Part shown: one piece after another, positions 9,490-17,753 of the stretch | Layout: each line of letters starts with the position of its first letter | How positions within the stretch are numbered: position 1 is the first letter of the stretch | Origin: Phenylobacterium sp. | Lineage (GTDB): Bacteria > Pseudomonadota > Alphaproteobacteria > Caulobacterales > Caulobacteraceae | DNA length: 64,000 bases | Assembly: GCF_030681155.1 (NCBI RefSeq) | Contig: NZ_JAUXXE010000056.1 | Location: 61,616-125,615 of the forward strand | Direction: 5' to 3' | Position numbers and translations under genes: made by a program | Notes under the pieces: generated by a model | Databases searched by the model: none | Told to the model about the DNA's origin: nothing | The model's input: only the letters and a program-made list of their open reading frames with translations

Positions 9490-11261
9490 GATCCCCCCGC
9501 GTGGGTCATTTCCAACAGGAACTTCTGCATATCCCAGGCCCCGGTCGGACAGCGTTCGGCGCAGAGCCCGCAATGCAGGCAGACGTCTTCGTCCTTCACC
9601 ATCACCCGGCCCGTCGGCAGGACGTCGGACACGTAGAGCGCCTGTTCGACATTGGTCGCCGGCGCCTTCAGCCGCCCACGCAGGTCATCCTCGTCGCCGT
9701 TCTCGGTAAAGGTGATGCAGTCGGTCGGGCAGATGTCGACACAGGCGTCGCATTCGATGCAGGCAGGCTCGGCGAACACTGTCTGGACGTCGCAGTTCAG
9801 GCAGCGCTGGGTCTCGCGGTAGGCCATCTCTCGAGCGAAGCCGAGTTCGACCTCCAGCCGCACATCTTTCAGCGCATCGGCCTTGTCGCGCTGGGGCACC
9901 TTGTAGCGGCCGTCATTGGCCGGATCGTTGTCGTAGCTCCACTCGTGGATGCCCATCTTCTGGCTGATCAGGGTGGTCATAGGCGCAGGCCGAATGGCGA
10001 CATCCTCGCCATTGCAGTGCTTGTCGATCGAGATCGCTGCGTCGTGGCCATGCGCCACGGCCCAGATGATGTTCTTTGGGCCAAAGGCTGCGTCGCCGCC
10101 GAAGAAGACGCTTGGCGCGGTGGACTGGAACGTGAGGGGGTTGACCTGCGGCATGCCCCACTCGTCGAACTCCAGACCAATGTTCCGTTCGATCCACGGG
10201 AAGGCGTTCTCCTGGCCCACGGCGATTAGGACATCGTCGCATTCGAAGTGCTGGTCGGGCTCGCCAGCGTGGACGAGCTTGCGCCGGCCACTATCGTCGT
10301 ATTCCGGCCGAACTTTTTCGAAGACGACGCCCGTCAGCTTGCCGTCCTGATGGGTGAATTCCTTCGGGACAAGGAAGTTGAGGATCGGGATGTCCTCGTG
10401 GATCGCGTCTTCCTTCTCCCAGGCCGAGGCCTTCATTTCCTCGAAGCCCGAGCGAACGATGACCTTGACGTCCTCGCCTCCCAGTCGGCGCGAGGTGCGG
10501 CAGCAATCCATCGCGGTGTTGCCCCCGCCGAGCACGATGACCCGTTTGCCGATGCTGTTGACGTGTTCGAACGAGACGTTGGAAAGCCAGTCGATGCCGA
10601 TGTGGATGTTGGCGGCCGCTTCCTGGCGGCCGGGCAGATCGAGGTCGCGGCCGCGCGGCGCGCCTGAGCCGACGAACACCGCGTCATAGCCCTCATCCAT
10701 CAAGGCTTTCAGGCTGCCTACGCGCTCGCCGAGCCGGACTTCCATCCCCAGGCCCGTGATGTAGCCGACTTCCTCGTCGATGACTTCCTCGGGCAGGCGA
10801 AACCGAGGGATCTGGCTGCGGATCATCCCGCCGGACTTGGTCTCTCCGTCGAAGAGCGTGAGTTCGTATCCCAGTGGGGCGAGATCGCGGGCGACGGTTA
10901 AGGAGGCGGGCCCCGCCCCGACCAGAGCGACGCGCTTGCCGTTGGAGGCTGCGACTGGGACAGGGAGGCGGTCGGCGATGTCCCCCTTGTTGTCGGCCGC
11001 GACGCGCTTCAGGCGGCAGATGGCCACTGGCTCATCCTCGACCCGGCCGCGCCGACAGGCGGGCTCGCAAGGACGGTCGCAGGTCCGCCCGAGAATGCCC
11101 GGGAAGACGTTCGATTTCCAAGTGACCATGTAGGCGTCGGTGTAACGCCCTTCGGCGATAAGGCGGATGTATTCTGGAACCGGCGTGTGGGCCGGACAGG
11201 CCCACTGGCAATCGACAACTTTATGAAAGTAGTCAGGCCCCTCGGTACTGGTGCGCTGCAC
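9480..11261 (-). CDS. NAD(P)H-type flavoprotein with 4Fe-4S domains (GltD-like), probable KorC
   Basis: Glutamate-synthase-small-subunit-like FAD/NAD(P) flavoprotein with extra iron-sulfur domains, about 593 aa. The N-terminal Cys-rich region (CQWACPAHTPVPEYI, RTCDRPCEPACRRGR) matches the GltD cluster domain. Dinucleotide folds follow at VALVGAGPASLTVARDLAPL and VIVLGGGNTAMDC. The C-terminus carries ferredoxin motifs: CIECDACVDICPTDC and CLHCGLCAERCPTGAWD. GTG 11261 has GGAAGG 8 nt upstream and is preferred over the TTG at 11315. It is the first gene of the kor operon. By analogy with the three-subunit 2-oxoglutarate:NADP oxidoreductase of Azoarcus, it probably carries electrons between KorAB and NADP(H). 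Confidence 0.88.
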   Translation of the reverse strand: MQRTSTEGPDYFHKVVDCQWACPAHTPVPEYIRLIAEGRYTDAYMVTWKSNVFPGILGRTCDRPCEPACRRGRVEDEPVAICRLKRVAADNKGDIADRLPVPVAASNGKRVALVGAGPASLTVARDLAPLGYELTLFDGETKSGGMIRSQIPRFRLPEEVIDEEVGYITGLGMEVRLGERVGSLKALMDEGYDAVFVGSGAPRGRDLDLPGRQEAAANIHIGIDWLSNVSFEHVNSIGKRVIVLGGGNTAMDCCRTSRRLGGEDVKVIVRSGFEEMKASAWEKEDAIHEDIPILNFLVPKEFTHQDGKLTGVVFEKVRPEYDDSGRRKLVHAGEPDQHFECDDVLIAVGQENAFPWIERNIGLEFDEWGMPQVNPLTFQSTAPSVFFGGDAAFGPKNIIWAVAHGHDAAISIDKHCNGEDVAIRPAPMTTLISQKMGIHEWSYDNDPANDGRYKVPQRDKADALKDVRLEVELGFAREMAYRETQRCLNCDVQTVFAEPACIECDACVDICPTDCITFTENGDEDDLRGRLKAPATNVEQALYVSDVLPTGRVMVKDEDVCLHCGLCAERCPTGAWDMQKFLLEMTHAGGSCR

Positions 11262-11596
11262 AACGGCTTCCTTCCATAGACGCCGTTCTCTCGCGGATGC
11301 GCAGACCAGGGCCAATGAAAGCAGGCTCGCCTACCGCGACGCAGCGTTCGAAAGGATGGTAGGACCGGTTCGGACCGTCAGCCAATACATTTCTTGACCA
11401 AAATGACGCCTCGGCTTGCATCTTGGTGACTGATGGACGCCTCAGGCGCGTCGATCGAGATCTGTTCGCCTTGGAGCCGAGCTCGCTCAACATGGCGTGA
11501 TCCGAGGCCCCGGGCGCCTCTTTGTTCCTTCCTGGAGCCCCGTTCTGCGTTAAGCTTTACCTAACAGTTTCAGATCCCTGCCATGGAGGTGTTTCG
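11262..11596. other. Divergent intergenic region (kor operon / small gene)
   Basis: Holds the promoters of the kor operon (leftward) and the 54-aa gene (rightward). No recognisable ORF. A short inverted repeat GTTA/TAAC flanks an AAGCTTTACC core at about 11550-11566, upstream of the small gene. Nothing else stands out. Confidence 0.4.
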
Positions 11597-11761
11597 ATGC
11601 CGAACCAGATGTTCGAAGTAGCGTCGCCTTTCGAAGAGATCGATCTCGCCGACGGCGAGGGACTGGCTGACGACGCCTTGGATGCGCAGTCGTTGGAGAT
11701 CAATGCGCGTCGGGCGCTGGTCGAGAACGCTGAAAGCCTGAGGCTCGCGCGTTCGCTCTAG
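11597..11761 (+). CDS. Small acidic hypothetical protein, 54 aa
   Basis: Not recognised. ATG 11597 is preceded by a perfect GGAGGT at 11585-11590 with 6-nt spacing, which is the main argument that it is translated. The protein is acidic in its first half (EEIDLADGEGLADDALDAQ) and then forms a likely amphipathic helix rich in Ala, Arg and Leu (INARRALVENAESLRLARSL). It has no Cys, no membrane segment and no signal peptide. It stands alone between the kor operon and malate synthase, ending before a bidirectional hairpin. A regulatory or adaptor role is possible, but nothing in the sequence says which. Confidence 0.6.
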   Translation: MPNQMFEVASPFEEIDLADGEGLADDALDAQSLEINARRALVENAESLRLARSL

Positions 11762-11838
11762 GGCTACCGCCACAGCCGAAGCTAGCTCGGGCGCTGCTCG
11801 TCACCCCGAGGCATTTTTCATCTACTGCTCGACAAGAT

Positions 11839-11863
11839 GGGGCGCGCGTTGATCGCGCGCCCC
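11839..11863. terminator. Hairpin between convergent small gene and glcB
   Basis: Perfect 10-bp stem GGGGCGCGCG (11839-11848) / CGCGCGCCCC (11854-11863) with a 5-nt TTGAT loop. It sits 78 bp past the small gene's stop and 9 bp past the malate synthase stop on the other strand. A weak T-rich stretch (GGCTTTAG) follows on the plus strand. It probably terminates both genes. Confidence 0.65.
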
Positions 11864-11871
11864 GCTTGGCT

Positions 11872-14022
11872 TTAGCCAGCAGCTAGTTCGGCCTTACGCT
11901 CACGGCGGCGGCGCTGGAGGATGTGCTCGGTGTAGCCGTTCGGCTGCACGCGACCCTCAAAGACCAGTTCCAGCGCCGCCTGGTAGGCGATACTGGCGGC
12001 GGGATTGACCGCCATGGCCTGATACAGCGGATCGTTCGCATTCTGGCCATCGACGATCTTGGCCATGCGGCCGAAGGTCTCGCGGACCTGCTCCTCGGTG
12101 CAGATCCCGTGGTGCAGCCAGTTGGCGATGTGCTGGCTGGAGATCCGCAGGGTCGCGCGGTCTTCCATCAGACCAACATCGTGGATGTCCGGAACCTTGG
12201 AGCAGCCGACGCCCTGGTCGATCCAGCGGACCACGTAGCCGAGGATGCCCTGGGCGTTGTTATCGAGCTCTTCCTGGATGTCGGCGGCGTTCCAGTTCGA
12301 ATGCGCGAGCGGCGGCGTGAGTAGGTCGTTGAGGCCGGTGACGCCGCCCGCACCCATGGACGCCTGAAGCGCTGGCACATCGACCTCGTGGTAGTGCAGC
12401 GCGTGGAGAACGGCGGCGGTGGGCGAGGGGACCCAGGCGGTGTTGGCGCCGGCCTTGGGGTGGCCGATCTTGGCGGTCATCATCGCCTGCATCATGTCGG
12501 GGGCGGCCCACATGCCCTTGCCGATCTGGGCGCGGCCGGGGAAGCCAGCGGCGAGCCCGATTTCGACGTTGCGCTTCTCATAGGCCGGCAGCCAGGGCTC
12601 GGCCTTGATGGCGTCCTTGCGGACGATGGGGCCAGCTTCCATCGCCGTATGGATTTCGTCGCCGGTGCGGTCGAGGAAGCCGGTATTGATGAACACGATG
12701 CGGTTGCGCGCCGCATGGATACAGGCCGCCAGATTGGCGCTCGTGCGGCGCTCTTCGTCCATCACGCCCAGCTTGACCGTGTTGCGCTCAAGGCCCAGAG
12801 CGTCCTCGACTAGGTCGAAGAGTCGGACCGCGAGCGCGACCTCGTCGGGACCGTGCATTTTCGGCTTCACCACGTAGATGGAGCCGGCAGGGCTGTTGCG
12901 CCGGGCGCCCTTCAGGTCGTGCAGCGCGGCGGTCACGGTGATCAGCGCATCGACGACAGTCTCGAACACCGGCTCGCCATTGTAGCGCACGGCGTCAGTG
13001 AGCATGTGGTGGCCGACATTGCGCACCAGCATCAGGCTGCGACCCCGCAGGACCAGGTCGCCGCCGCCCGCGGCGGTGTAGCGGCGATCCTCGTCAAGGC
13101 GACGGGTTTCGGTGCGGCCTCCCTTGGCGAAGCTGGCCGACAGGTCGCCGCGCATCAGGCCCAGCCAGTTGCGATAGACGCCGGCCTTGTCCTCGGCGTC
13201 GACGGTCGCGACCGAGTCTTCGCAGTCCTGGATGGCGGTGAGCGCGGCCTCGACCAGTACGTCGGAGACGCCGGCGGCGTCGTCCTTACCGATCGAATGC
13301 TGACGGTCGATCTGGATCTCAAGATGCAGGCCGTTGTGGCGCAGCAGGACGCCGTCCGGGGCTTCGGCGCTACCGCGCCAGCCGACGAATTGAGCCGGCG
13401 CCGCCAGCGTCGCGTCCTGGCCATTGCTCAGGCGAACGACAAGCGCGCCGTTCGTCACGACATAGGACGTGGCGTCCACGTGCGAGCCGCCGGAAAGCGG
13501 GGCGGCGCGATCCAGAAAGGCGCGAGCAAATGCGATAACCTTGCCGCCGCGTTCGGTGTCATAGCCCTTGGCGGCGATCACCGGAGCCAAGGCATCGGTG
13601 CCGTAGAGCGCGTCATAGAGGCTGCCCCAACGAGCGTTGGCGGCGTTCAAAGCAAACCGCCCGTTCGAAACTGGCACGACGAGTTGAGGGCCGGCGATCT
13701 TTGCGATCTCCGGATCAACGTTGTCGGTCGTAATCTGGAAGGCTTCGGGTTCGGGCAGCAGATAACCGATCTCGCGAAGGAAAGCGGTCTCCTCAGCGAC
13801 GTCCAACGGACGCCCGCGGCGATCGCGCCACCACGCGTCAATCTTGACCTGCAAGGCGTCACGGTGCGCCAGCAGCTCTTTGTTGCGCGGCGTGAAGTCG
13901 GCCAGGATCTGCTCAAGCGCGGCCCAGAATGCCGCGGGCGCTACGCCGGTTTCGGGCAGCAGCTCGCCTTCGACAAAGGCGTGCAGGATGTCGTCGACCG
14001 AGAGGGCGTTGCTGATGTCCAT
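11872..14022 (-). CDS. glcB: Malate synthase G
   Basis: Condenses glyoxylate with acetyl-CoA to malate, the second step of the glyoxylate shunt. The 716 aa are typical of isoform G, which is about 720 aa against about 530 for isoform A. Recognisable blocks include [74 protein letters not shown] and [11 protein letters not shown]. The catalytic Arg is likely in the [10 protein letters not shown] block and the Mg ligands in the following acidic residues. The regulator and isocitrate lyase genes lie immediately beyond its 5' end, so all three form one regulatory unit although lyase and synthase are transcribed in opposite directions. Confidence 0.96.
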   Translation of the reverse strand: MDISNALSVDDILHAFVEGELLPETGVAPAAFWAALEQILADFTPRNKELLAHRDALQVKIDAWWRDRRGRPLDVAEETAFLREIGYLLPEPEAFQITTDNVDPEIAKIAGPQLVVPVSNGRFALNAANARWGSLYDALYGTDALAPVIAAKGYDTERGGKVIAFARAFLDRAAPLSGGSHVDATSYVVTNGALVVRLSNGQDATLAAPAQFVGWRGSAEAPDGVLLRHNGLHLEIQIDRQHSIGKDDAAGVSDVLVEAALTAIQDCEDSVATVDAEDKAGVYRNWLGLMRGDLSASFAKGGRTETRRLDEDRRYTAAGGGDLVLRGRSLMLVRNVGHHMLTDAVRYNGEPVFETVVDALITVTAALHDLKGARRNSPAGSIYVVKPKMHGPDEVALAVRLFDLVEDALGLERNTVKLGVMDEERRTSANLAACIHAARNRIVFINTGFLDRTGDEIHTAMEAGPIVRKDAIKAEPWLPAYEKRNVEIGLAAGFPGRAQIGKGMWAAPDMMQAMMTAKIGHPKAGANTAWVPSPTAAVLHALHYHEVDVPALQASMGAGGVTGLNDLLTPPLAHSNWNAADIQEELDNNAQGILGYVVRWIDQGVGCSKVPDIHDVGLMEDRATLRISSQHIANWLHHGICTEEQVRETFGRMAKIVDGQNANDPLYQAMAVNPAASIAYQAALELVFEGRVQPNGYTEHILQRRRRERKAELAAG

Positions 14023-14172
14023 TTGCGTACTGGGCTCTCAATAAATGCGTCCTACAGTCCGCCGCATCGGCGACGAACCAATCTTGCAGGGCGCTTTACT
14101 GCACGGAAGCGCGTCGCTTTGAAGCCCCTAATCGGTGTTAGGCGAGTTTCGGCCTTCAGGTCCGGGAGGGGG

Positions 14173-15591
14173 TCAGCTGTCCGAAAAGCCGAAGGGCGCG
14201 CTCGTGCGGCGGATGTCGTCTGAGAGGATTTGGCGGCCTATGGGCGGCGCTGATCTGGCCGTGCATTCGGTCCGGTGGCAGAGGCGGCAGGTGACCCCGA
14301 TGGGGGTGGCGGTGTCGGGTCCGAACCCTGGTCGATCCTGGGTGTAGATCAGGCGGTGGGCGTGCTCTGCCGCGCAGCCAAGGGCGATGGCGCGCTCCAC
14401 CTTTGGCGCGCCGTAGGCCCCGCCGCCGGCCGTCACTGTGCGGGCGATAGAGAAGAACCGTTGGCCGTCCGGCAGCTCCAGCCACTGGGTGACGATCTCG
14501 CGCGGGGTCTTGAACGCCTGATGCACCGACCAGAGCGGGCAGCCGCCGCCATGGCGGGCGAAGGGGAATCCGGCGCCGTCCAGCCGCTTGGACACGTTTC
14601 CTGCCGGATCCACCCGGATGAAGAAGAACGGCACCCGTTCCTGGCCGGGTTTCTGCAGCGTCGTCAGTCGGTGGGCGGTCTGCTCGAAGCTGGCGCTGAA
14701 CTGACGTCCCAGGGCCTCGACGTCGTAGCGCCGCGCTTCGGCCGCCTTGGCGAATGCGGTGTAGGGCATCAGCAGCGCCGCGGCGGCGTAGCTAGCCAGG
14801 GCCCGGCGGGTCAGTCGCTCGCCGCTTTCCGTGACGAAGGCGCCTTCGTTGGCGACCGCGTCGATGTCGTCGCGCATTTCCAGATAGGCCAGTTGGAGCG
14901 CGAGCTGGAAGAGCTGGCTGGCGGTGTCCAGCCCATCGTCGAGGAGGATTTCCTTGCGGTGCCGGTCAAGCCTGCGGATGGAACCGACCATGACGCTGGA
15001 GGGGAGGCGGCGGACCCGCAGATTGTGCCGGGCCTTCAGGTAGCCGACGATGTTGTCATGGTTGCTGACGGCCTGGGCCAGCCGTTCGGCGGCGTCGTCC
15101 AGGGTTGGAAAGCTGTTGCGGCGAGCCGCGAGGAACCGCCGCGACTCGGCGACGGGATCCGGCGCGTCCGAGCCGCGCCCGCCGGTGGCCAGCGCCTCAG
15201 CCCCGCGGTCGGCCAGCGCCAGCTGCTCTTCCTGGTAGGCCGTGTAGAGGCGCAGCAAAGCCTCGGTGATCCCCGGGAAGTTCGTCGTGACGTCGGCGGT
15301 TTCCAGCGCCGGCAGGTCGATGTCGGTGAACATCGGGTCCTTCAGCACCCCCTGGAGGCGGGCCGCGTCGTCCGAGCCGCCGTCGCCGGCGAGGGCGGCC
15401 ATGTCCATCTTGTAGGTCTGGGACAGGCGGAGCAGCATCTCGGCGCTGAGTGGTCGGTGATTGCGTTCCAGCAGGGCGATATAGGAGGCGGAGACATCAA
15501 GGTCGGCGGCCATATCGGCCTGGGTCAGGCCATGATCGCGACGAAGGCGCCTGAGGCTCGGCCCGACATAAAGGCGGCGTTCCGGCAGCAT
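14173..15591 (-). CDS. RamB/ScfR-type XRE regulator of the glyoxylate shunt
   Basis: 472-aa transcription factor. The N-terminal Xre-type helix-turn-helix is RRDHGLTQADMAADLDVSASYIALLERNHRPLS read in parts over residues 17-50. A central IrrE/DUF955-like zone covers roughly 200-330. A C-terminal DUF2083-type domain carries several conserved cysteines (GGGCPLW, LGCAAEH, VTCRLCHRTECTAR). This architecture is that of the short-chain fatty-acyl sensing regulators (RamB/ScfR), which control acetate and glyoxylate-cycle genes in actinobacteria and alphaproteobacteria. It is transcribed divergently from isocitrate lyase and toward malate synthase, as expected for a local regulator. Confidence 0.88.
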   Translation of the reverse strand: MLPERRLYVGPSLRRLRRDHGLTQADMAADLDVSASYIALLERNHRPLSAEMLLRLSQTYKMDMAALAGDGGSDDAARLQGVLKDPMFTDIDLPALETADVTTNFPGITEALLRLYTAYQEEQLALADRGAEALATGGRGSDAPDPVAESRRFLAARRNSFPTLDDAAERLAQAVSNHDNIVGYLKARHNLRVRRLPSSVMVGSIRRLDRHRKEILLDDGLDTASQLFQLALQLAYLEMRDDIDAVANEGAFVTESGERLTRRALASYAAAALLMPYTAFAKAAEARRYDVEALGRQFSASFEQTAHRLTTLQKPGQERVPFFFIRVDPAGNVSKRLDGAGFPFARHGGGCPLWSVHQAFKTPREIVTQWLELPDGQRFFSIARTVTAGGGAYGAPKVERAIALGCAAEHAHRLIYTQDRPGFGPDTATPIGVTCRLCHRTECTARSAPPIGRQILSDDIRRTSAPFGFSDS

Positions 15592-15754
15592 TTCTAGACT
15601 CCGCTGTGTGTAGAGTCCTTACATCACTACAAGGGACGTCTGTAAAGTTTGACATCTGCACCTCGCGCGGACTCCACAGGCCGAGGATGGCGCTGTACGT
15701 CGCCAGCCAAGTACCGGGTCCTCAGTTTCCCCCGGCTGATCGCGGAAGAGGCAC
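15592..15754. promoter_or_regulatory. Shared promoter region of regulator and aceA
   Basis: The 163-bp divergent gap contains TTACA (15619-15623) and TGTAA (15641-15645), an inverted pair 17 bp apart. The right half continues as TGTAAAGTTTGACA; its reverse complement includes AACTTTACA, loosely like the AA/CTTTGCAA core described for RamB. This is a candidate site only. aceA itself has GGAAGAG about 8 nt before its ATG. Confidence 0.35.
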
Positions 15755-17347
15755 ATGTCGTATCAAGACCACATCATTCAGATGAGCCAGCTCATTGAGA
15801 GCAAGAAGGGCCCTTGGAGCGGCATCGACGCCGAGTCCGTGGCTCGTATGCGTCTCCAGAACCGTTTCAAGACCGGTCTGGAAATCGCCCGCTACACCGC
15901 CGACATCATGCGCAAGGACATGGACGCCTACGACGCGGACTCGTCCAAGTACACCCAGTCGCTGGGCTGCTGGCACGGCTTCATCGGCCAACAAAAGCTG
16001 ATCTCGATCAAGAAGCACTTCGGCACCACCGACCGTCGCTACCTCTACCTGTCGGGTTGGATGGTGGCCGCTCTGCGTTCGGAATTCGGCCCGCTGCCGG
16101 ACCAGTCGATGCACGAGAAGACCTCCGTGCCGGCTCTGATCGAAGAACTGTACACCTTCCTGCGTCAGGCTGACGCCCGTGAACTGGGCGGCATGTTCCG
16201 CGAGATCGACGCCGCCCGCGAAGCCGGCGACAAGGCCAAGGAAGCCAAGCTGCTCGAAGCGGTCGACAACTATCAGACCCACGTCGTTCCGGTCATCGCC
16301 GACATCGACGCCGGTTTCGGCAACGCCGAAGCGACCTACCTGCTGGCCAAGAAGATGATCGAAGCCGGCGCCTGCGCCCTGCAGATCGAAAACCAAGTGT
16401 CCGACGAAAAGCAGTGCGGCCACCAGGACGGTAAGGTCACCGTTCCGCACGACGACTTCCTCGCCAAGGTGCGCGCCTGCCGCTACGCCTTCCTCGAGCT
16501 GGGCGTTGAGAACGGCATCATCGTCACCCGCACCGACTCGCTGGGCGCTGGCCTGACTAAGCAGATCGCTGTCAGCCACACCCCGGGCGACCTCGGCGAC
16601 CAATACAACAGCTTCCTCGACTGCGAAGAAATCTCGCCCGCCGACCTGAGCAACGGCGACGTGATCATCAACCGCAATGGCAAGCTGCTGCGTCCGAAGC
16701 GTCTGCCGTCGAACCTCTTCCAGTTCCGTGAAGGCACCGGCGAAGACCGCTGCGTCCTCGACAGCATCACCTCGCTGCAAAACGGCGCCGACCTGCTGTG
16801 GATCGAAACCGAGAAGCCCCACGTCGAGCAGATCGCCGGCATGATGGATCGCGTTCGCGAAGTGATCCCCAACGCCAAGCTGGTCTACAACAACTCGCCG
16901 TCCTTCAACTGGACCCTGAACTTCCGCCAGCAGGTGTTCGACGCCTACAAGGCGGCGGGCAAGGATGTCTCGGCCTATGACCGCGACAAGCTGATGAGCG
17001 TTGACTACGACGGCACCGATCTGGCCGACGAAGCCGACGAACGCATCCGCACCTTCCAAGCTGACGGCGCCAAGCGCGCTGGCATCTTCCACCACCTGAT
17101 CACGCTGCCGACCTACCACACGGCCGCGCTGTCGACCGACAACCTGGCGAAGGAATACTTCGGTTCGCAAGGCATGCTCGGCTACGTGAAGGGCGTCCAA
17201 CGTAAGGAAATCCGCGAAGGCATCGCCTGCGTGAAGCACCAGAACATGTCGGGCTCGGACATGGGTGACGATCACAAGGAATACTTCGCCGGCGAAGCGG
17301 CCCTGAAGGCCGGCGGCGCGCACAACACGATGAACCAGTTCGCCTAA
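15755..17347 (+). CDS. aceA: Isocitrate lyase
   Basis: Splits isocitrate into succinate and glyoxylate, entering the glyoxylate shunt. The 530 aa place it in the long bacterial class (Pseudomonas-type, about 531 aa) rather than the 430-aa E. coli class. The active-site loop is K219-Q-C-G-H223, with the catalytic Cys221; E. coli has KKCGH. Metal-binding IADIDAGFGN lies at about 181-190, and PSFNWTLNF and a TRTDS segment are also conserved. Codon use is markedly more uniform than in its neighbours (heavy use of GAA, AAG and ACC), consistent with high expression, and a very strong terminator follows. Confidence 0.97.
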   Translation: MSYQDHIIQMSQLIESKKGPWSGIDAESVARMRLQNRFKTGLEIARYTADIMRKDMDAYDADSSKYTQSLGCWHGFIGQQKLISIKKHFGTTDRRYLYLSGWMVAALRSEFGPLPDQSMHEKTSVPALIEELYTFLRQADARELGGMFREIDAAREAGDKAKEAKLLEAVDNYQTHVVPVIADIDAGFGNAEATYLLAKKMIEAGACALQIENQVSDEKQCGHQDGKVTVPHDDFLAKVRACRYAFLELGVENGIIVTRTDSLGAGLTKQIAVSHTPGDLGDQYNSFLDCEEISPADLSNGDVIINRNGKLLRPKRLPSNLFQFREGTGEDRCVLDSITSLQNGADLLWIETEKPHVEQIAGMMDRVREVIPNAKLVYNNSPSFNWTLNFRQQVFDAYKAAGKDVSAYDRDKLMSVDYDGTDLADEADERIRTFQADGAKRAGIFHHLITLPTYHTAALSTDNLAKEYFGSQGMLGYVKGVQRKEIREGIACVKHQNMSGSDMGDDHKEYFAGEAALKAGGAHNTMNQFA

Positions 17348-17375
17348 CCCGAACTAGCCATCGACTAGAACGACA

Positions 17376-17413
17376 AAGCGGCCTGGGGTTCACACCCCAG
17401 GCCGCTTCTTTTT
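17376..17413 (+). terminator. Rho-independent terminator of aceA
   Basis: Perfect 13-bp stem AAGCGGCCTGGGG (17376-17388) / CCCCAGGCCGCTT (17395-17407), 6-nt loop TTCACA, followed by CTTTTT. It lies 29 bp after the aceA stop. The arms would also fold on the opposite strand, so it may serve the convergent DUF4387 operon as well. Confidence 0.93.
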
Positions 17414-17444
17414 GCGTCAGGTTGGAGGCTGGAAGGGCGGAGGG

Positions 17445-17753
17445 TCAGGCCAGCACGATGTCGAGCATGGGAACGAACTGTTGGCCGCTGTGCATGTCGC
17501 GCTCCAGCACTCCGCCCTGCGGTTGGCTGCGGGGGATCGAGATCTTGACCACGTTCAGCGTGTCGACCTTGAAGCGCCGCACGGCCTGGGTCTCGACCCC
17601 GTAGAGGCGTCCGATGGCGGCCGCTGAAATGGCCGGATCGTCGCTGTATCTCTGGTAGGCGTCCTGCCCGTCGAAAAAGAGGTCGATCGTTACCCAGAAC
17701 GGCCCGGCGTTCTTGGAGCGGACGTAGCGGCAGACGTCGTTCAACTTAGGCAT
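17445..17753 (-). CDS. DUF4387 domain protein
   Basis: 102-aa protein with the DUF4387 pattern at its start (LNDVCRYVRSKNAGPFWVT, then DLFFDGQDAYQRYSDD). Family members are almost always encoded next to an AtuA/DUF1446 protein, or are fused to one. That holds here: its ATG overlaps the stop of the AtuA-like gene by 8 bp. The biochemical function is unknown; it is likely a small partner subunit of the AtuA-like protein. No signal peptide or membrane segment is visible. Confidence 0.82.
   Translation of the reverse strand: MPKLNDVCRYVRSKNAGPFWVTIDLFFDGQDAYQRYSDDPAISAAAIGRLYGVETQAVRRFKVDTLNVVKISIPRSQPQGGVLERDMHSGQQFVPMLDIVLA

Noticed and set aside
12853..14223. 456-codon ORF antisense to malate synthase
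   Set aside because: Shadow of glcB with no ribosome site and no motif.
15722..17323. 533-codon ORF antisense to isocitrate lyase
   Set aside because: It mirrors aceA; high GC and strong codon bias keep the opposite frame free of stops. Its translation shows only low-complexity Val/Ala/Asp text and no motif.
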